NCBI GenBank assembly: GCA_963169345.1
Contig: CAUJCT010000053.1
Span: 62,001 to 126,000, forward strand
Length of the DNA stretch: 64,000 nucleotides
DNA from: Bacteroidota bacterium
GTDB lineage: Bacteria; Bacteroidota; Bacteroidia; NS11-12g; UBA955
Direction: 5' to 3'
The translations under genes were made by a program, and so were the position numbers. Numbering within the stretch: position 1 is the stretch's first letter; every line of letters begins with the position of its first letter. The notes under the pieces were generated by a model. The model searched no databases. It had not been told where the DNA came from and saw nothing but the letters and a program-made list of their open reading frames with translations. This document shows, piece by piece, positions 1 through 8,640 of this stretch.

Positions 1-347
1 TCTTTTGTGTTTAATTCGATGTCAAAAACATCAATATCTGCAAATATTTTAAACAATACTCCTTTACCTTCCATGACCGGTTTGGAAGCTTCAGGACCAA
101 TATCCCCCAATCCAAGTACTGCAGTTCCATTGCTAATAACAGCAACTAAATTTCCTTTAGCAGTGTATTTGTATACATCATCTGTATTTTCTGCTATTTT
201 CAAACACGGTTCGGCAACACCTGGCGAATAAGCTAAACTAAGGTCACGCTTTGTTTGTGTTGGTTTAGTTGATATAACTTCTATTTTACCCGGCCTACCC
301 GTACTATGATAGTCGAGGGCATCTTTCTGCAACTTCGAATTTGACAT
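1..347 (-). CDS. maeB: NADP-dependent malic enzyme, N-terminal part (runs off the window)
   Basis: This leftward reading frame opens with ATG at 347 and continues past base 1, giving about 115 residues. The translation has the malic-enzyme N-domain: a [12 protein letters not shown] opening, [11 protein letters not shown] around residues 40-50, then [19 protein letters not shown] and a [16 protein letters not shown] segment. Malic enzyme oxidatively decarboxylates malate to pyruvate with NAD(P); this sequence style is that of the MaeB type, which usually carries a C-terminal phosphotransacetylase-like domain that cannot be seen here. It is divergent from the WD40 gene, with about 160 bases between them. 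The family call is secure; the cofactor preference and full architecture are inferred. Confidence 0.9.
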   Translation of the reverse strand, partial: MSNSKLQKDALDYHSTGRPGKIEVISTKPTQTKRDLSLAYSPGVAEPCLKIAENTDDVYKYTAKGNLVAVISNGTAVLGLGDIGPEASKPVMEGKGVLFKIFADIDVFDIELNTK

Positions 348-505
348 ATTGAACTTGCGAATTAACAGATATTTTTTAGAAATTCAACTGACTAAAAACA
401 TTCTTTACCCTTTCAACAGACACCTTTGTCGAAGAAGGTCAATCTCAACAAACTTGTTGAAATCTATTGACCAAAATTCAGTATCTTGCCAATCAAATAC
501 AAGTT

Positions 506-1585
506 ATGCTTTTTCTCCGATCATTTATCTTGTCATATTTAGTTCTGTGCGTCAATTTCATTGATTGTCAAACGTTTAAAACCAAATTGACAGAGCACAC
601 AGCAAATGTTGAAACTGTTGCTTTTTCGTATGATGGAAAATCTTTTGCAAGTGGAGGATGGGATGGCAGTGTTAATTTATACACATTTGACTCATCAAAC
701 AACCCAAAATTAAAACAAACTTTTAATGGCCATTTAGGTGCCGTAACCTCTTTATCTTTCTCTAAAAACGGCAAATACCTGGTGAGTGCAAGTAAAGATT
801 ATTCTGCAAGAGTATGGAACATAGATACACCTGCAAAAAACAAAACTTTTAATCTACATCTCGAACCTGTAACTGCTGCTTTCCTCGACCCGAGTAACAA
901 ATATATTATAACTGCCAGTCTGGACGGCACTATCAGAACCACCAATCTCAATGATGCAATGAAATCAAAAATCTTAAAGCTTACAGGACCTATCATGGAC
1001 CTGCAACTGAGCCGAGATTTTAAATTTTATTTTGTTGCTTTTAAAGGCGGTACTATTAAAAAAATTCAAACCTCAGGAAAAAATCTCGAAATGATGACTT
1101 ATTCAGGTCATACAGATGATATCAACGATATTCAAATTTCTCCGGATGGTTTGTTTTTGGCAAGTGCCTCAAATGATAAAAGTATTATCGTTTGGGATAT
1201 CGAATCTGGAAAAGTTTTTAAAAAATTAAGTGGTTTTGAATGGAAAGTGACTTCCATTAAATTCAGCAGCGATGGTAAATACATCCTTGGTGGCTGCAAT
1301 AATGGAATAGCAAAACTATTCGAAATTTCTAACAGTAAAGTCATTGCCGAATTTAAAGATATGGGAATGAATGTTCGTGATGTGGCAATAAACAGAGATG
1401 GCTCTCTGGTGATTATTGCAACTCACATGACTGCCCAAAACTACGGAGCTTTAGTCTATAATACCGGCATCTCCACTACTCCATTACCTGAACCTGGCGC
1501 TCCTAAGGTTAAAAAAGCTGAATCTGCAACTCCTGCTAAAGGTACTGGAAAACCTGTCGTAAAAAAATCAAATGGAACAAAATAG
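506..1585 (+). CDS. Secreted WD40-repeat beta-propeller protein
   Basis: I chose the ATG at 506, because it begins a good signal peptide (hydrophobic LFLRSFILSYLVLC followed by DCQ); the longer frame from a TTG at 467 adds a polar extension. The mature part contains seven WD40-type repeats, seen as recurring ...VxxxxFSxDGKxxxSxSxDxxxxVW... units, enough for one seven-bladed propeller. A Lys/Pro/Ala-rich tail of about 35 residues follows. WD40 propellers are protein-interaction platforms; the signal peptide places this one in the periplasm or outside, unlike most bacterial WD40 proteins. Its last 14 bases overlap the RidA gene, so the two are probably co-transcribed. The specific role is unknown. 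Confidence 0.85.
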   Translation: MLFLRSFILSYLVLCVNFIDCQTFKTKLTEHTANVETVAFSYDGKSFASGGWDGSVNLYTFDSSNNPKLKQTFNGHLGAVTSLSFSKNGKYLVSASKDYSARVWNIDTPAKNKTFNLHLEPVTAAFLDPSNKYIITASLDGTIRTTNLNDAMKSKILKLTGPIMDLQLSRDFKFYFVAFKGGTIKKIQTSGKNLEMMTYSGHTDDINDIQISPDGLFLASASNDKSIIVWDIESGKVFKKLSGFEWKVTSIKFSSDGKYILGGCNNGIAKLFEISNSKVIAEFKDMGMNVRDVAINRDGSLVIIATHMTAQNYGALVYNTGISTTPLPEPGAPKVKKAESATPAKGTGKPVVKKSNGTK

Positions 1586-1988
1586 TATCGAATCTGGTAA
1601 AGCACCAGAACCTGTAGGACTCTATCCTCATGCCAGACGCGTTGGCAATCTACTTTTCCTTAGTGGGGTCGGACCAAGAGAAAAAGGCACCAAGAAAATT
1701 CCAGGTGTTGAACTCGATCAAAATAACAATATTATTTCTTATGATATAGCCGAACAATGCCACAGCGTTTTTAGGAATATCCGATATATTCTAGAAGATG
1801 CCGGCAGTAGCTGGGATAAAATAGTTGACGTTACTGTGTTTCTTACCAATATGAAAGATGATTTTCCAATCTACAATAAAATTTGGGCAGAATACTTCAA
1901 GGAAAATCCTCCATGCAGAACAACTATTGAAATAAATTGCCTCCCTACTCCAATTGCTATTGAACTAAAAGTTATAGCAACTGTTTAA
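1572..1988 (+). CDS. RidA/YjgF family imine deaminase (possibly 2-aminomuconate deaminase type)
   Basis: The 138-residue product is a full-length RidA-family protein. It has the N-terminal SGKAPEPVGLYPHARRVGNLLFLSG segment, the central VFRNIRYILEDAGSSWDKIV helix region, and the C-terminal ENPPCRTTIEI segment with the family arginine (Arg116) that binds the carboxylate of enamine/imine substrates. RidA enzymes hydrolyse reactive 2-imino acids to 2-oxoacids. The PHARRVGNLLFLSGVGPR pattern recalls the 2-aminomuconate deaminase subgroup of the kynurenine pathway, but no other kynurenine genes are nearby, so that is only a suggestion. The ATG lies inside the end of the WD40 gene, a translational-coupling arrangement. 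Confidence 0.9.
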   Translation: MEQNSIESGKAPEPVGLYPHARRVGNLLFLSGVGPREKGTKKIPGVELDQNNNIISYDIAEQCHSVFRNIRYILEDAGSSWDKIVDVTVFLTNMKDDFPIYNKIWAEYFKENPPCRTTIEINCLPTPIAIELKVIATV

Positions 1989-1999
1989 GAGCTCTTAAT

Positions 2000-2836
2000 C
2001 TACATAAAATAGTAAACCAGCGTTGTCAGAGGTAAGGAAATAAACAACGCATCAAAACGATCTAAAACGCCTCCATGTCCCGGCAAAATCTGACCGGAGT
2101 CCTTGATGCCGTATTGTCGCTTCAACATACTTTCTACTAAATCTCCAAGCGTTCCGAAAACGACAGTTAAAAATGCTATTAATAAATTTTGAAATATTGG
2201 AATCTTAAAATAGTGTGACAGAATAACCGAAAACAAAATGGTTAAAACAGTACCTCCAATAAATCCTTCCCAGGTCTTCTTTGGAGATACACTCTCAAAC
2301 AACTTACGCTTACCAAAGGCCCTTCCCGCAAGATATGCAAAAGTATCACTGCTCCAAATCAGAATAAACAAATTAAGTGCTTTTAAAGCCTTATTGAAGT
2401 GGCTCAGCTCAGATACTTTGCAACAATCGTATTGCGTATTCAATAAGTAAGACTCGGCTCCGTAAATAGAATGATAAAACATCATCAATGGCAATGGAAC
2501 ATAAAATAATACCAGAAACAAATTGCCAATATTCTGCCAGATTCTCTCTTTAGATAGCAATACCTGAACTGCTGTAATCGAAAATATTGCCGGTAATACC
2601 AACAACAATTTTAAATTAAGTGCAGGTGCTAAAATCAAAATGGCAGACAATGCAATGAATGCAAAATGAATAGCGCCTAATTTATTTTGGAAAACGATTC
2701 TATAGTATTCCCAAACACCCACCATCCCTATAAACAACAACAATGCTAAAAAAGAATATCTGCTGTATAGTGTGGCTCCAACTACGACTGCAACAAACAC
2801 CAAACCCGTTAAAGCTCTCTGCCAAAAATTATTCAT
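2000..2836 (-). CDS. cdsA: Phosphatidate cytidylyltransferase
   Basis: CdsA makes CDP-diacylglycerol from CTP and phosphatidic acid in the inner membrane, the branch point for all phospholipids. The 278-residue product has about eight hydrophobic segments. Near the C-terminus it has the complete family signature: SMLKRxxxIKDSG, then LPGHGGVLDRFD, including the Lys-Asp and Asp-Arg-x-Asp metal and substrate residues. SPKKTWEGFIGG, another CdsA hallmark, lies about 45 residues upstream of that. It follows the CPBP protease gene with an 8-base overlap, so the two form an operon read leftward. A second gene of the same pathway, pssA, is in this window at 36834-37523. Confidence 0.97.
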   Translation of the reverse strand: MNNFWQRALTGLVFVAVVVGATLYSRYSFLALLLFIGMVGVWEYYRIVFQNKLGAIHFAFIALSAILILAPALNLKLLLVLPAIFSITAVQVLLSKERIWQNIGNLFLVLFYVPLPLMMFYHSIYGAESYLLNTQYDCCKVSELSHFNKALKALNLFILIWSSDTFAYLAGRAFGKRKLFESVSPKKTWEGFIGGTVLTILFSVILSHYFKIPIFQNLLIAFLTVVFGTLGDLVESMLKRQYGIKDSGQILPGHGGVLDRFDALFISLPLTTLVYYFM

Positions 2837-3782
2837 AAATATCTTTTTCTTTTCTAATCGACATTCTGTTCAGTACAAACATACATATTGCAAAACACAC
2901 AATGACTATTATTAAATGAGGCTGATACCTGTCTTCTACTAATTCCTTGGCAATGATAAAGTCATTCTCGTAATAATTCAAAGTAACAGCTAAAGCATTG
3001 TTTAGAAAATGCAAACCAATACTAAGCCATATACTTCCGCTGTAATGATATAAGTAACCAAGCATGGCTGCTAAAAACAACATGGCTAAAAACTGGACCG
3101 GATGCAAATGAATGGCTGCAAATATGAGGGAGGTTACAGCTACTCCCAGATGTACATTGCCACTCCCTTTAATTAAAAGATTTTGCAAAACACCTCTGAA
3201 AAATATTTCCTCAAATACTGCAGGCACCAATGCAAGAAAGAAAATGTTCAGTAATAAATCTGCAGGACCTTGCATCTCCAGCATTTTTTTAAGAATAGCG
3301 CCTGAACCATCATTCATTTGTTCTTGCATGTTTTTAAACAAAGGCAAATTGGAGTTGACAGTGATCAGATAGGCAGACACAATAGTGGCACAAACGGTAA
3401 TAACCAGCATATAAATCCAGTCAATTGAATAGACAGGCTTAGCGGTTTTAACGAATGAAGCAAATCTCCATTTTTTAAAATAAAGAAAAAACCAGGCTGA
3501 AAATCCCCATGCCCATATAGCTGAAGTTGTGTTGTAAATCTTGAAAGCCATGATTTGCTTGGGTTGATTTAAATCGAATATCATGTTTTTGACATCGTTA
3601 AAATCAAGTCCAAAAAGAAAAGAAATGCCCATCAGACTCAAATAATTGAAAATATTAGCACCCACGATGCACATACCCAGCAACACCAAAATGTCGCCTA
3701 TATATTGAATTCTGCCTTGTTCTTCGTAATTTTGCAATTTATTTAAAATCTGTTCGGCAAAGTTGGTAAAAATCGGTGACAT
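2829..3782 (-). CDS. CPBP-family intramembrane glutamic protease (Abi/Rce1-like)
   Basis: A multi-pass membrane protein with the three CPBP motifs: EEIFFRG (EExxxR) in motif 1, FAAIHLH (FxxxH) in motif 2, and HFLNN (HxxxN) in motif 3. The family includes Rce1-like prenyl-protein proteases and bacteriocin self-immunity proteins; the substrate here is unknown. The frame extends upstream to 3857, but that would run deep into dusB. The ATG at 3782, giving MSPIFTNFAEQIL, is the likely start and already overlaps the divergent dusB start by 20 bases. Downstream it overlaps cdsA by 8 bases. Its pairing with cdsA suggests a membrane-maintenance role. Confidence 0.9.
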   Translation of the reverse strand: MSPIFTNFAEQILNKLQNYEEQGRIQYIGDILVLLGMCIVGANIFNYLSLMGISFLFGLDFNDVKNMIFDLNQPKQIMAFKIYNTTSAIWAWGFSAWFFLYFKKWRFASFVKTAKPVYSIDWIYMLVITVCATIVSAYLITVNSNLPLFKNMQEQMNDGSGAILKKMLEMQGPADLLLNIFFLALVPAVFEEIFFRGVLQNLLIKGSGNVHLGVAVTSLIFAAIHLHPVQFLAMLFLAAMLGYLYHYSGSIWLSIGLHFLNNALAVTLNYYENDFIIAKELVEDRYQPHLIIVIVCFAICMFVLNRMSIRKEKDIYE

Positions 3783-4812
3783 ATCTTTGGGAAGTTTTCC
3801 CCTGCTATTAGCGCCAATGGAGGATGTAAGCGATCCTCCCTTTAGATATGTGTGCAAAAAGAATGGCGCCGATCTTATGTATACAGAATTTATCAGCTCA
3901 GAAGGTTTAATCAGAGATGCTGCTAAAAGTGTTCAAAAACTGGATATTTTCGAATATGAGCGACCAATAGGGATACAGCTTTTTGGTGGAGAACCGGACA
4001 GTATGGTTGAAGCAGCTAAAATTGCCGCTGCAGCCAATCCTGATTTAATAGATATTAATTACGGTTGTCCTGTAAAAAAAGTGGTTTGCAAAGGTGGTGG
4101 TGCTGCTATCCTTCAAGATATTCCTAAAATGGTCTCCATGACCAAAGCAATAGTTGACTCAACTCATTTGCCTGTGACTGTTAAAACCAGACTAGGTTGG
4201 GATGATAGAACTAAAAATATTGAAGAAGTCGCAGAGCGTTTACAGGATATAGGCATCAAAGCGCTCACCATACATGGCAGAACCAGAGTACAACTCTATA
4301 AAGGTGATGCCGACTGGACACTAATTGGTAAAATCAAAAACAATCCAAGAATTCAAATTCCGATTTTTGGCAATGGGGATATTGACACACCGGAAAAAGC
4401 ACTTGAATATAAAAACAGATATGGAATTGACGGGATTATGATTGGCAGAGCCAGCATTGGTCATCCCTGGATATTTAATGAAATCAAGCATTACCTGCAA
4501 ACCGGTACTCATTTAGCTCCTCCTACTCTTTCAGACCGAGTAGAAGCCTGCCTTATACATTTCGAAAAATCACTTGAATGGAAAGGTCCTGTAATTGCAG
4601 TCAATGAAATGAAAAGACATTATGCCAACTACTTTAAAGGTATACCAAACTTTAAAGCCTACAGAACAGCTTTAGTCACCAGCAATGATGTCAACCAAAT
4701 CAGAGAATTACTTGAAATCATCCGAAATACCGATTTCTACAACATGAGTTCAGAGCTTTCTGGCCATCATGATACCATCCCGTACAGGGAGCAAGAGGTT
4801 CTCAACTCTTGA
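3763..4812 (+). CDS. dusB: tRNA-dihydrouridine synthase
   Basis: This FMN enzyme reduces uridine to dihydrouridine in the D-loop of tRNA. Visible motifs in order: LLAPMEDVSDPPFR near the N-terminus (FMN phosphate region), NYGCPVKKVVCKGGGA with the catalytic Cys109, TVKTRLGW, IHGRTRVQLYKG, GNGDI and MIGRASIGHPWIF. At 349 residues the length is normal for DusB. The start is a TTG at 3763, giving MVKIGDISLG, which matches the usual N-terminus of the family; no ATG fits better. The gene's start overlaps the divergent CPBP gene by 20 bases, and its 3' end overlaps the convergent methyltransferase gene by 63 bases. Confidence 0.95.
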   Translation: MVKIGDISLGSFPLLLAPMEDVSDPPFRYVCKKNGADLMYTEFISSEGLIRDAAKSVQKLDIFEYERPIGIQLFGGEPDSMVEAAKIAAAANPDLIDINYGCPVKKVVCKGGGAAILQDIPKMVSMTKAIVDSTHLPVTVKTRLGWDDRTKNIEEVAERLQDIGIKALTIHGRTRVQLYKGDADWTLIGKIKNNPRIQIPIFGNGDIDTPEKALEYKNRYGIDGIMIGRASIGHPWIFNEIKHYLQTGTHLAPPTLSDRVEACLIHFEKSLEWKGPVIAVNEMKRHYANYFKGIPNFKAYRTALVTSNDVNQIRELLEIIRNTDFYNMSSELSGHHDTIPYREQEVLNS

Positions 4813-5403
4813 ATCTTCCAGTAACTGCTTATTAAATGCATCCAGAATGGCAGTATCCTGATCTTTTGCCAGTTCACTTGCGTTGACAACCTTACCACTC
4901 CATAAGACATTATCGGCCATAATCAAACCACCAGGTCTTAATTTTTCAATAACAGCTTCGTAATAGGCCGGGTATTCCGACTTTTCAGCATCCATCCAAA
5001 TTATGTCCCAATGTTCAATAGTTTTATTGATTTGTTCGATGATTGACAAAGCATCTCCAACATGTGGTTTAATCTGATTGTGAAAAGGAGATTCTGAGAA
5101 AAACTTTTCAGCTGTTGACATGACCTCTTCATTGATATCAATTGTATGCACAATTCCATCAATTGTTAAACCCTCTGCAAGGCATAGTGCCGAATACCCG
5201 GTATAAGTACCAATATCCAGCACATATTTCGGTTTCATTAAACAACTCATCATACTAATGAATCGACCTTGCAAATGCCCACTCAGCATTCTTGGCTTTA
5301 AGACACTGGTATGTGTGTATCGGTTCAGTTGGTTTAAAACATTACTTTCCTTTTTGGTATGTGCTTCTGCATATTGCTGTATTGCCTTATCAATGAATTC
5401 CAT
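4750..5403 (-). CDS. Class I SAM-dependent O-methyltransferase (catechol/caffeoyl-CoA OMT family)
   Basis: From the ATG at 5403 the product is 217 residues, typical for the Methyltransf_3 family. Motif I (VLDIGTYTGYSAL) binds S-adenosylmethionine. The DIIWMDAEKSEYPAYYE segment carries the metal-binding aspartate, and GGLIMADNVLWSGKV is the characteristic DN pair. The frame continues upstream to 5484, but the extra residues are unlike the family and would cross the promoter of the divergent EI24 gene. The acceptor (catechol-like or other) cannot be read from the sequence. TACTTTGCA lies only a few bases before the start codon. Confidence 0.92.
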   Translation of the reverse strand: MEFIDKAIQQYAEAHTKKESNVLNQLNRYTHTSVLKPRMLSGHLQGRFISMMSCLMKPKYVLDIGTYTGYSALCLAEGLTIDGIVHTIDINEEVMSTAEKFFSESPFHNQIKPHVGDALSIIEQINKTIEHWDIIWMDAEKSEYPAYYEAVIEKLRPGGLIMADNVLWSGKVVNASELAKDQDTAILDAFNKQLLEDSRVENLLLPVRDGIMMARKL

Positions 5404-5451
5404 GTTGCAAAGTAATAATAATATTAGCTGACTATCGACTATTTTTGAATC

Positions 5452-6228
5452 ATGATAAAGGAATTCGTAACAGGAGTTGTCCATTTTTTTACAGCTTTTG
5501 GTTTTATATTTAACAACAGACTGGCTAAATATTACTTCTATCCAATAATAGCTGCTCTTTTATTATACTTTGGTTTGTTTTCATATCTGATAGTTTACTC
5601 TAAGGCACTGCTAACTTATTTAATTGGACCCTATTTACCTGAACACCTTCCCGAAGTTAAAGGCCTTGGCTCCATTGGTACCCTTATTGCAAATTTTTCA
5701 TTATACGGACTGGCAGCCATTTTATTTTCAATATTAATCATCCTGCTGGCAAGCAAATTTTCTAAATATATCATTCTTATCCTGCTTTCTCCTGTATTTG
5801 CTTTTCTAAGTGAAGCTGTAGAAGAAAAACTGACCGGCAAATCTTATCCATTCAGATTGCATGAGTTCATAAGTGATGTTATCAGAGGTATAATTTTAGC
5901 ATTGCGCAATTTGTTTATAGAGTTATTATGGATAATGTTAATTGGAATTATAGGGCTATTTGTTCCTGCTTTGGGTTTGTTATTAACGCCATTGGGCATT
6001 TTGATCAGCGCGTATTTTTATGGATTCAGCATGATTGATTACATCAATGAGCGCAGACGGATGAATATTTCAGAAAGTGTACAGAAGATAAGAAAATATA
6101 AATGGTTTGCTATAGGTAATGGTCTGATGTACTGGTTTTTCGATAGTATTCCAATTGTGGGTTGGTTCATAGCACCAGTAAATTCAGTCACAGGAGCATG
6201 TACTGGCATGCACGAATTGGAACAATAA
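5452..6228 (+). CDS. EI24-domain integral membrane protein (CysZ-like)
   Basis: The 258-residue product has about four to five long hydrophobic segments and the EI24 layout: an amphipathic N-terminal stretch (FVTGVVHFFTAFGFIF), long paired membrane helices, and a conserved end with RKYKWFAIGNGLMYWFFDSIPI and a final VNSVTGACTGMHE. The family includes CysZ sulfate permeases, but Bacteroidota members are of unknown substrate. No cysteine-biosynthesis genes are near. A TATTTTTG element at 5440-5447 stands only four bases before the ATG, so the mRNA may have no leader. Confidence 0.85.
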   Translation: MIKEFVTGVVHFFTAFGFIFNNRLAKYYFYPIIAALLLYFGLFSYLIVYSKALLTYLIGPYLPEHLPEVKGLGSIGTLIANFSLYGLAAILFSILIILLASKFSKYIILILLSPVFAFLSEAVEEKLTGKSYPFRLHEFISDVIRGIILALRNLFIELLWIMLIGIIGLFVPALGLLLTPLGILISAYFYGFSMIDYINERRRMNISESVQKIRKYKWFAIGNGLMYWFFDSIPIVGWFIAPVNSVTGACTGMHELEQ

Positions 6229-6402
6229 TTGCGGCAAAGGGGCTTCTGACACCTGCTATACAACATTTATTTGAATAATGCAAGTTCTTTTTTCAACCTA
6301 AAATTCCAGAGAATTGACTATAATTGATTTTATTATATATATACTATATAGATAATAATTGCAGAGGTTTTCAGCGATTCTATAAAAATAGTTAGGTTAA
6401 AA

Positions 6403-6436
6403 TTTGAGATTTTCAGAAAAAATTGTATTATCTTTG
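6403..6436 (+). promoter_or_regulatory. Probable promoter of the glycogen-synthase-like gene
   Basis: TTTG at 6403-6406 and TATCTTTG at 6429-6436 match the Bacteroidota -33 and -7 elements. The 22-base gap is slightly longer than the usual 19-20, so the -33 assignment is less secure than the -7. The start codon is 30 bases downstream. Confidence 0.55.
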
Positions 6437-6466
6437 TGAATAGAAAATCCTTAAAAAACAACACAC

Positions 6467-7279
6467 ATGAGCAATCCAAAGAAAAGAGTACTTTTTGTGT
6501 CATCGGAAATGACACCATTCTTAAATGAATCACCTTTAGCTACGGTTGCAAGACACCTTCCGCAGGCGATTCAGGAAAAAGATCACGAAATCCGCGTATT
6601 AGTTCCGCGCTTTGGTGTGATTAACGAAAGGAGAAACCGCCTACATGAAGTAGTGCGTTTATCGGGCATTAACATTTCCATCGACGACAAAGACAACCCG
6701 CTCATGATTAAAGTCGCTTCACTTCAAGAAGCCAGAATGCAGGTTTATTTCCTGGACAACGAAGATTACTTCCATCGCAAGTTTGTTTTCACTGATGAAA
6801 AGAACAAATTCTTTGACGACAACGACGAGAGAGTAATATTCTTTTGTAAAGGTGTACTGGAAACAGTAAAGAAATTGGGATGGGCTCCTGATATTATTCA
6901 TTGTCAGGGTTGGATGACCAGTTTAATCCCAGCTTATCTTAAAACTTTGTATAAAGATGAGCCGGTATTTAAAAATGCAAAAATCGTTTATTCTATTTTT
7001 GAGAATGAATTCAAAGAAGACCTTGGTAAAGATTTTGGTCGCAAGGCTTCATTGAATGAAATCGAAGATAAATTCCTTGAAACTTATGCAAACGGCGATT
7101 GTACCAGTCTCCACAAAGGTGGTATTCAAAACGCTGATGCCGTTGTTGACTGCACATCTAATCTGGATCCGGAATTAGCTAAAATGATTAAAGCTAAACC
7201 TCACATGACTCATGACAGTGAGAATTTAGCCGAAAAATATGTAGCATTCTACGACCAGGTGATGACTTCTGCAAAATAA
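6467..7279 (+). CDS. Stand-alone glycogen/starch synthase N-terminal domain protein (GT5-like)
   Basis: The 270-residue protein resembles the first Rossmann domain of ADP-glucose glycogen synthase: KKRVLFVSSEMTPF at the N-terminus, HEIRVLVPRFG, a VIFFCKGVLE segment, and PDIIHCQGWMTSLIPAYLK. The second GT-B domain, which binds the nucleotide sugar, is absent. The N-terminal KxGGLGD loop of true synthases is replaced by LNESPLATVARHLP, and the usual HxHDW is HCQGW. It is therefore unlikely to be a normal glycogen synthase. It is followed after 17 bases by a DUF4270 lipoprotein gene, a pairing I associate with Bacteroidota genomes; a regulatory or binding role is inferred. Confidence 0.8.
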   Translation: MSNPKKRVLFVSSEMTPFLNESPLATVARHLPQAIQEKDHEIRVLVPRFGVINERRNRLHEVVRLSGINISIDDKDNPLMIKVASLQEARMQVYFLDNEDYFHRKFVFTDEKNKFFDDNDERVIFFCKGVLETVKKLGWAPDIIHCQGWMTSLIPAYLKTLYKDEPVFKNAKIVYSIFENEFKEDLGKDFGRKASLNEIEDKFLETYANGDCTSLHKGGIQNADAVVDCTSNLDPELAKMIKAKPHMTHDSENLAEKYVAFYDQVMTSAK

Positions 7280-7296
7280 TTACTTATTTTGCAGTC

Positions 7297-8616
7297 GTGA
7301 ATTTTAGAACTGCTTGTGCTCTCATCTTAAGTATTGTTTTTATTACTGCCTGCAAAAAGCAGGATGACAATGTGTTCCTACAAAACGAAACCACCGCTGG
7401 TTTCGAAGGATATAGTTATGTCGATAGCTTAAAGATTCAAACTTGTACGGTTAGAGAAGATTCTCTTAAAACCGATAGTTTAAGTCACAACCTGCTCGGT
7501 ATTATTAACGACCCAGATTTTGGTGTCTACACCGCTTCCAGTTTTGTTCAATTTAAATTACCTCAGTTGGGTAATGTGATTTCAAGTAATACCCTCGACT
7601 CAGCTGTGCTTTTCCTGCAGTTTACTTCCAATACCGCTTATTATGGTGATATCAACTCAGATGTAATTTTTAATGTTTTCGAACTGAGTGAGAGTATGAA
7701 CAACACTATTTCGCATTCCAATCAGACATACAATTACGACCCTAATCCTATTGGTACTTTTACAGGTCGCTTGAACGTCACTGATAGTTTAACACAAAGA
7801 AGTCTGGGCAAAACCATCAAGGGTGCACCGGGTATATCCATAAAACTCAGCAGCGCTTTCGCTCAAAAACTCTTCAATGCCAATTCAAGTAATTTGTCGA
7901 GTCAGGACAATTTTTTAAGCTTTCTGAAAGGAATAGCTTTAGTCCCTGTATCCATCCCTGCTGTAGGTAAAGGCGCCATTGCAGCTATCAATTTAAAAGG
8001 CTCGTTTACAAAAATCAGAGTCTATTACAACGATACCATGCAAAGTGATTTTAATGTACAAACAGATTCCAAAAGATTTTCTTCTTATGCTATTACCGGA
8101 CAAGGTGCTCAGATTATGCTGCAAAAATCCTTTGCCGGAAATGCCAACTTCGATACCACTTTTGTAATGGCAATGGCTGGAGCAAAAACAAAAATTAAGC
8201 TTCCAAACTTATTTAGTATCATAAAAAACAATGGAAAACTGATTTCTGTTGGTAAAGCTGAAGTCATTATTCGACCATTGGCTGGCTCTAATACCAGTAT
8301 TTTTCCATTGCCTACCCGATTGTTATTGTTTAGTCAGGATGAAGCTACAGGACTTAATGCTGGTCTTATCGACCTAATTGAACCCTTTTATGGAGGTTCA
8401 TATAACTCAGCAAACAATTACTACAAATTTAATATTACCCGATACATTCAAAGTCTGTTTACCGATTATCAAAATAAGGGTGTGAACAATAATCGCGGAT
8501 TATTCCTCACAATTCCATCCGATTTTCCGGTTGCACCAAGCCGATTAATGATTGATGCCCGCAAAGGACTTCAAAATGCAGGCATAGAATTCAGATTAGT
8601 GTTCACTGAACTTTGA
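7297..8616 (+). CDS. DUF4270 family lipoprotein
   Basis: The GTG start at 7297 begins MNFRTACALILSIVFITAC, a lipoprotein signal peptide with the lipobox ITAC and Lys-Lys-Gln next. The 439-residue product is Ser/Thr/Asn-rich with extended beta-strand patterns, as in DUF4270 proteins of Bacteroidota, whose function is unknown. It is probably anchored on the outer membrane. It lies 17 bases after the GT5-like gene and probably shares its mRNA. A TTTTGCAGTC stretch directly before the GTG resembles the promoter-proximal TTTGCA motif seen elsewhere here but is one base short of TAnnTTTG. Confidence 0.85.
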   Translation: MNFRTACALILSIVFITACKKQDDNVFLQNETTAGFEGYSYVDSLKIQTCTVREDSLKTDSLSHNLLGIINDPDFGVYTASSFVQFKLPQLGNVISSNTLDSAVLFLQFTSNTAYYGDINSDVIFNVFELSESMNNTISHSNQTYNYDPNPIGTFTGRLNVTDSLTQRSLGKTIKGAPGISIKLSSAFAQKLFNANSSNLSSQDNFLSFLKGIALVPVSIPAVGKGAIAAINLKGSFTKIRVYYNDTMQSDFNVQTDSKRFSSYAITGQGAQIMLQKSFAGNANFDTTFVMAMAGAKTKIKLPNLFSIIKNNGKLISVGKAEVIIRPLAGSNTSIFPLPTRLLLFSQDEATGLNAGLIDLIEPFYGGSYNSANNYYKFNITRYIQSLFTDYQNKGVNNNRGLFLTIPSDFPVAPSRLMIDARKGLQNAGIEFRLVFTEL

Positions 8617-8640
8617 TGTACTAACTTTGTTAACTTTATA

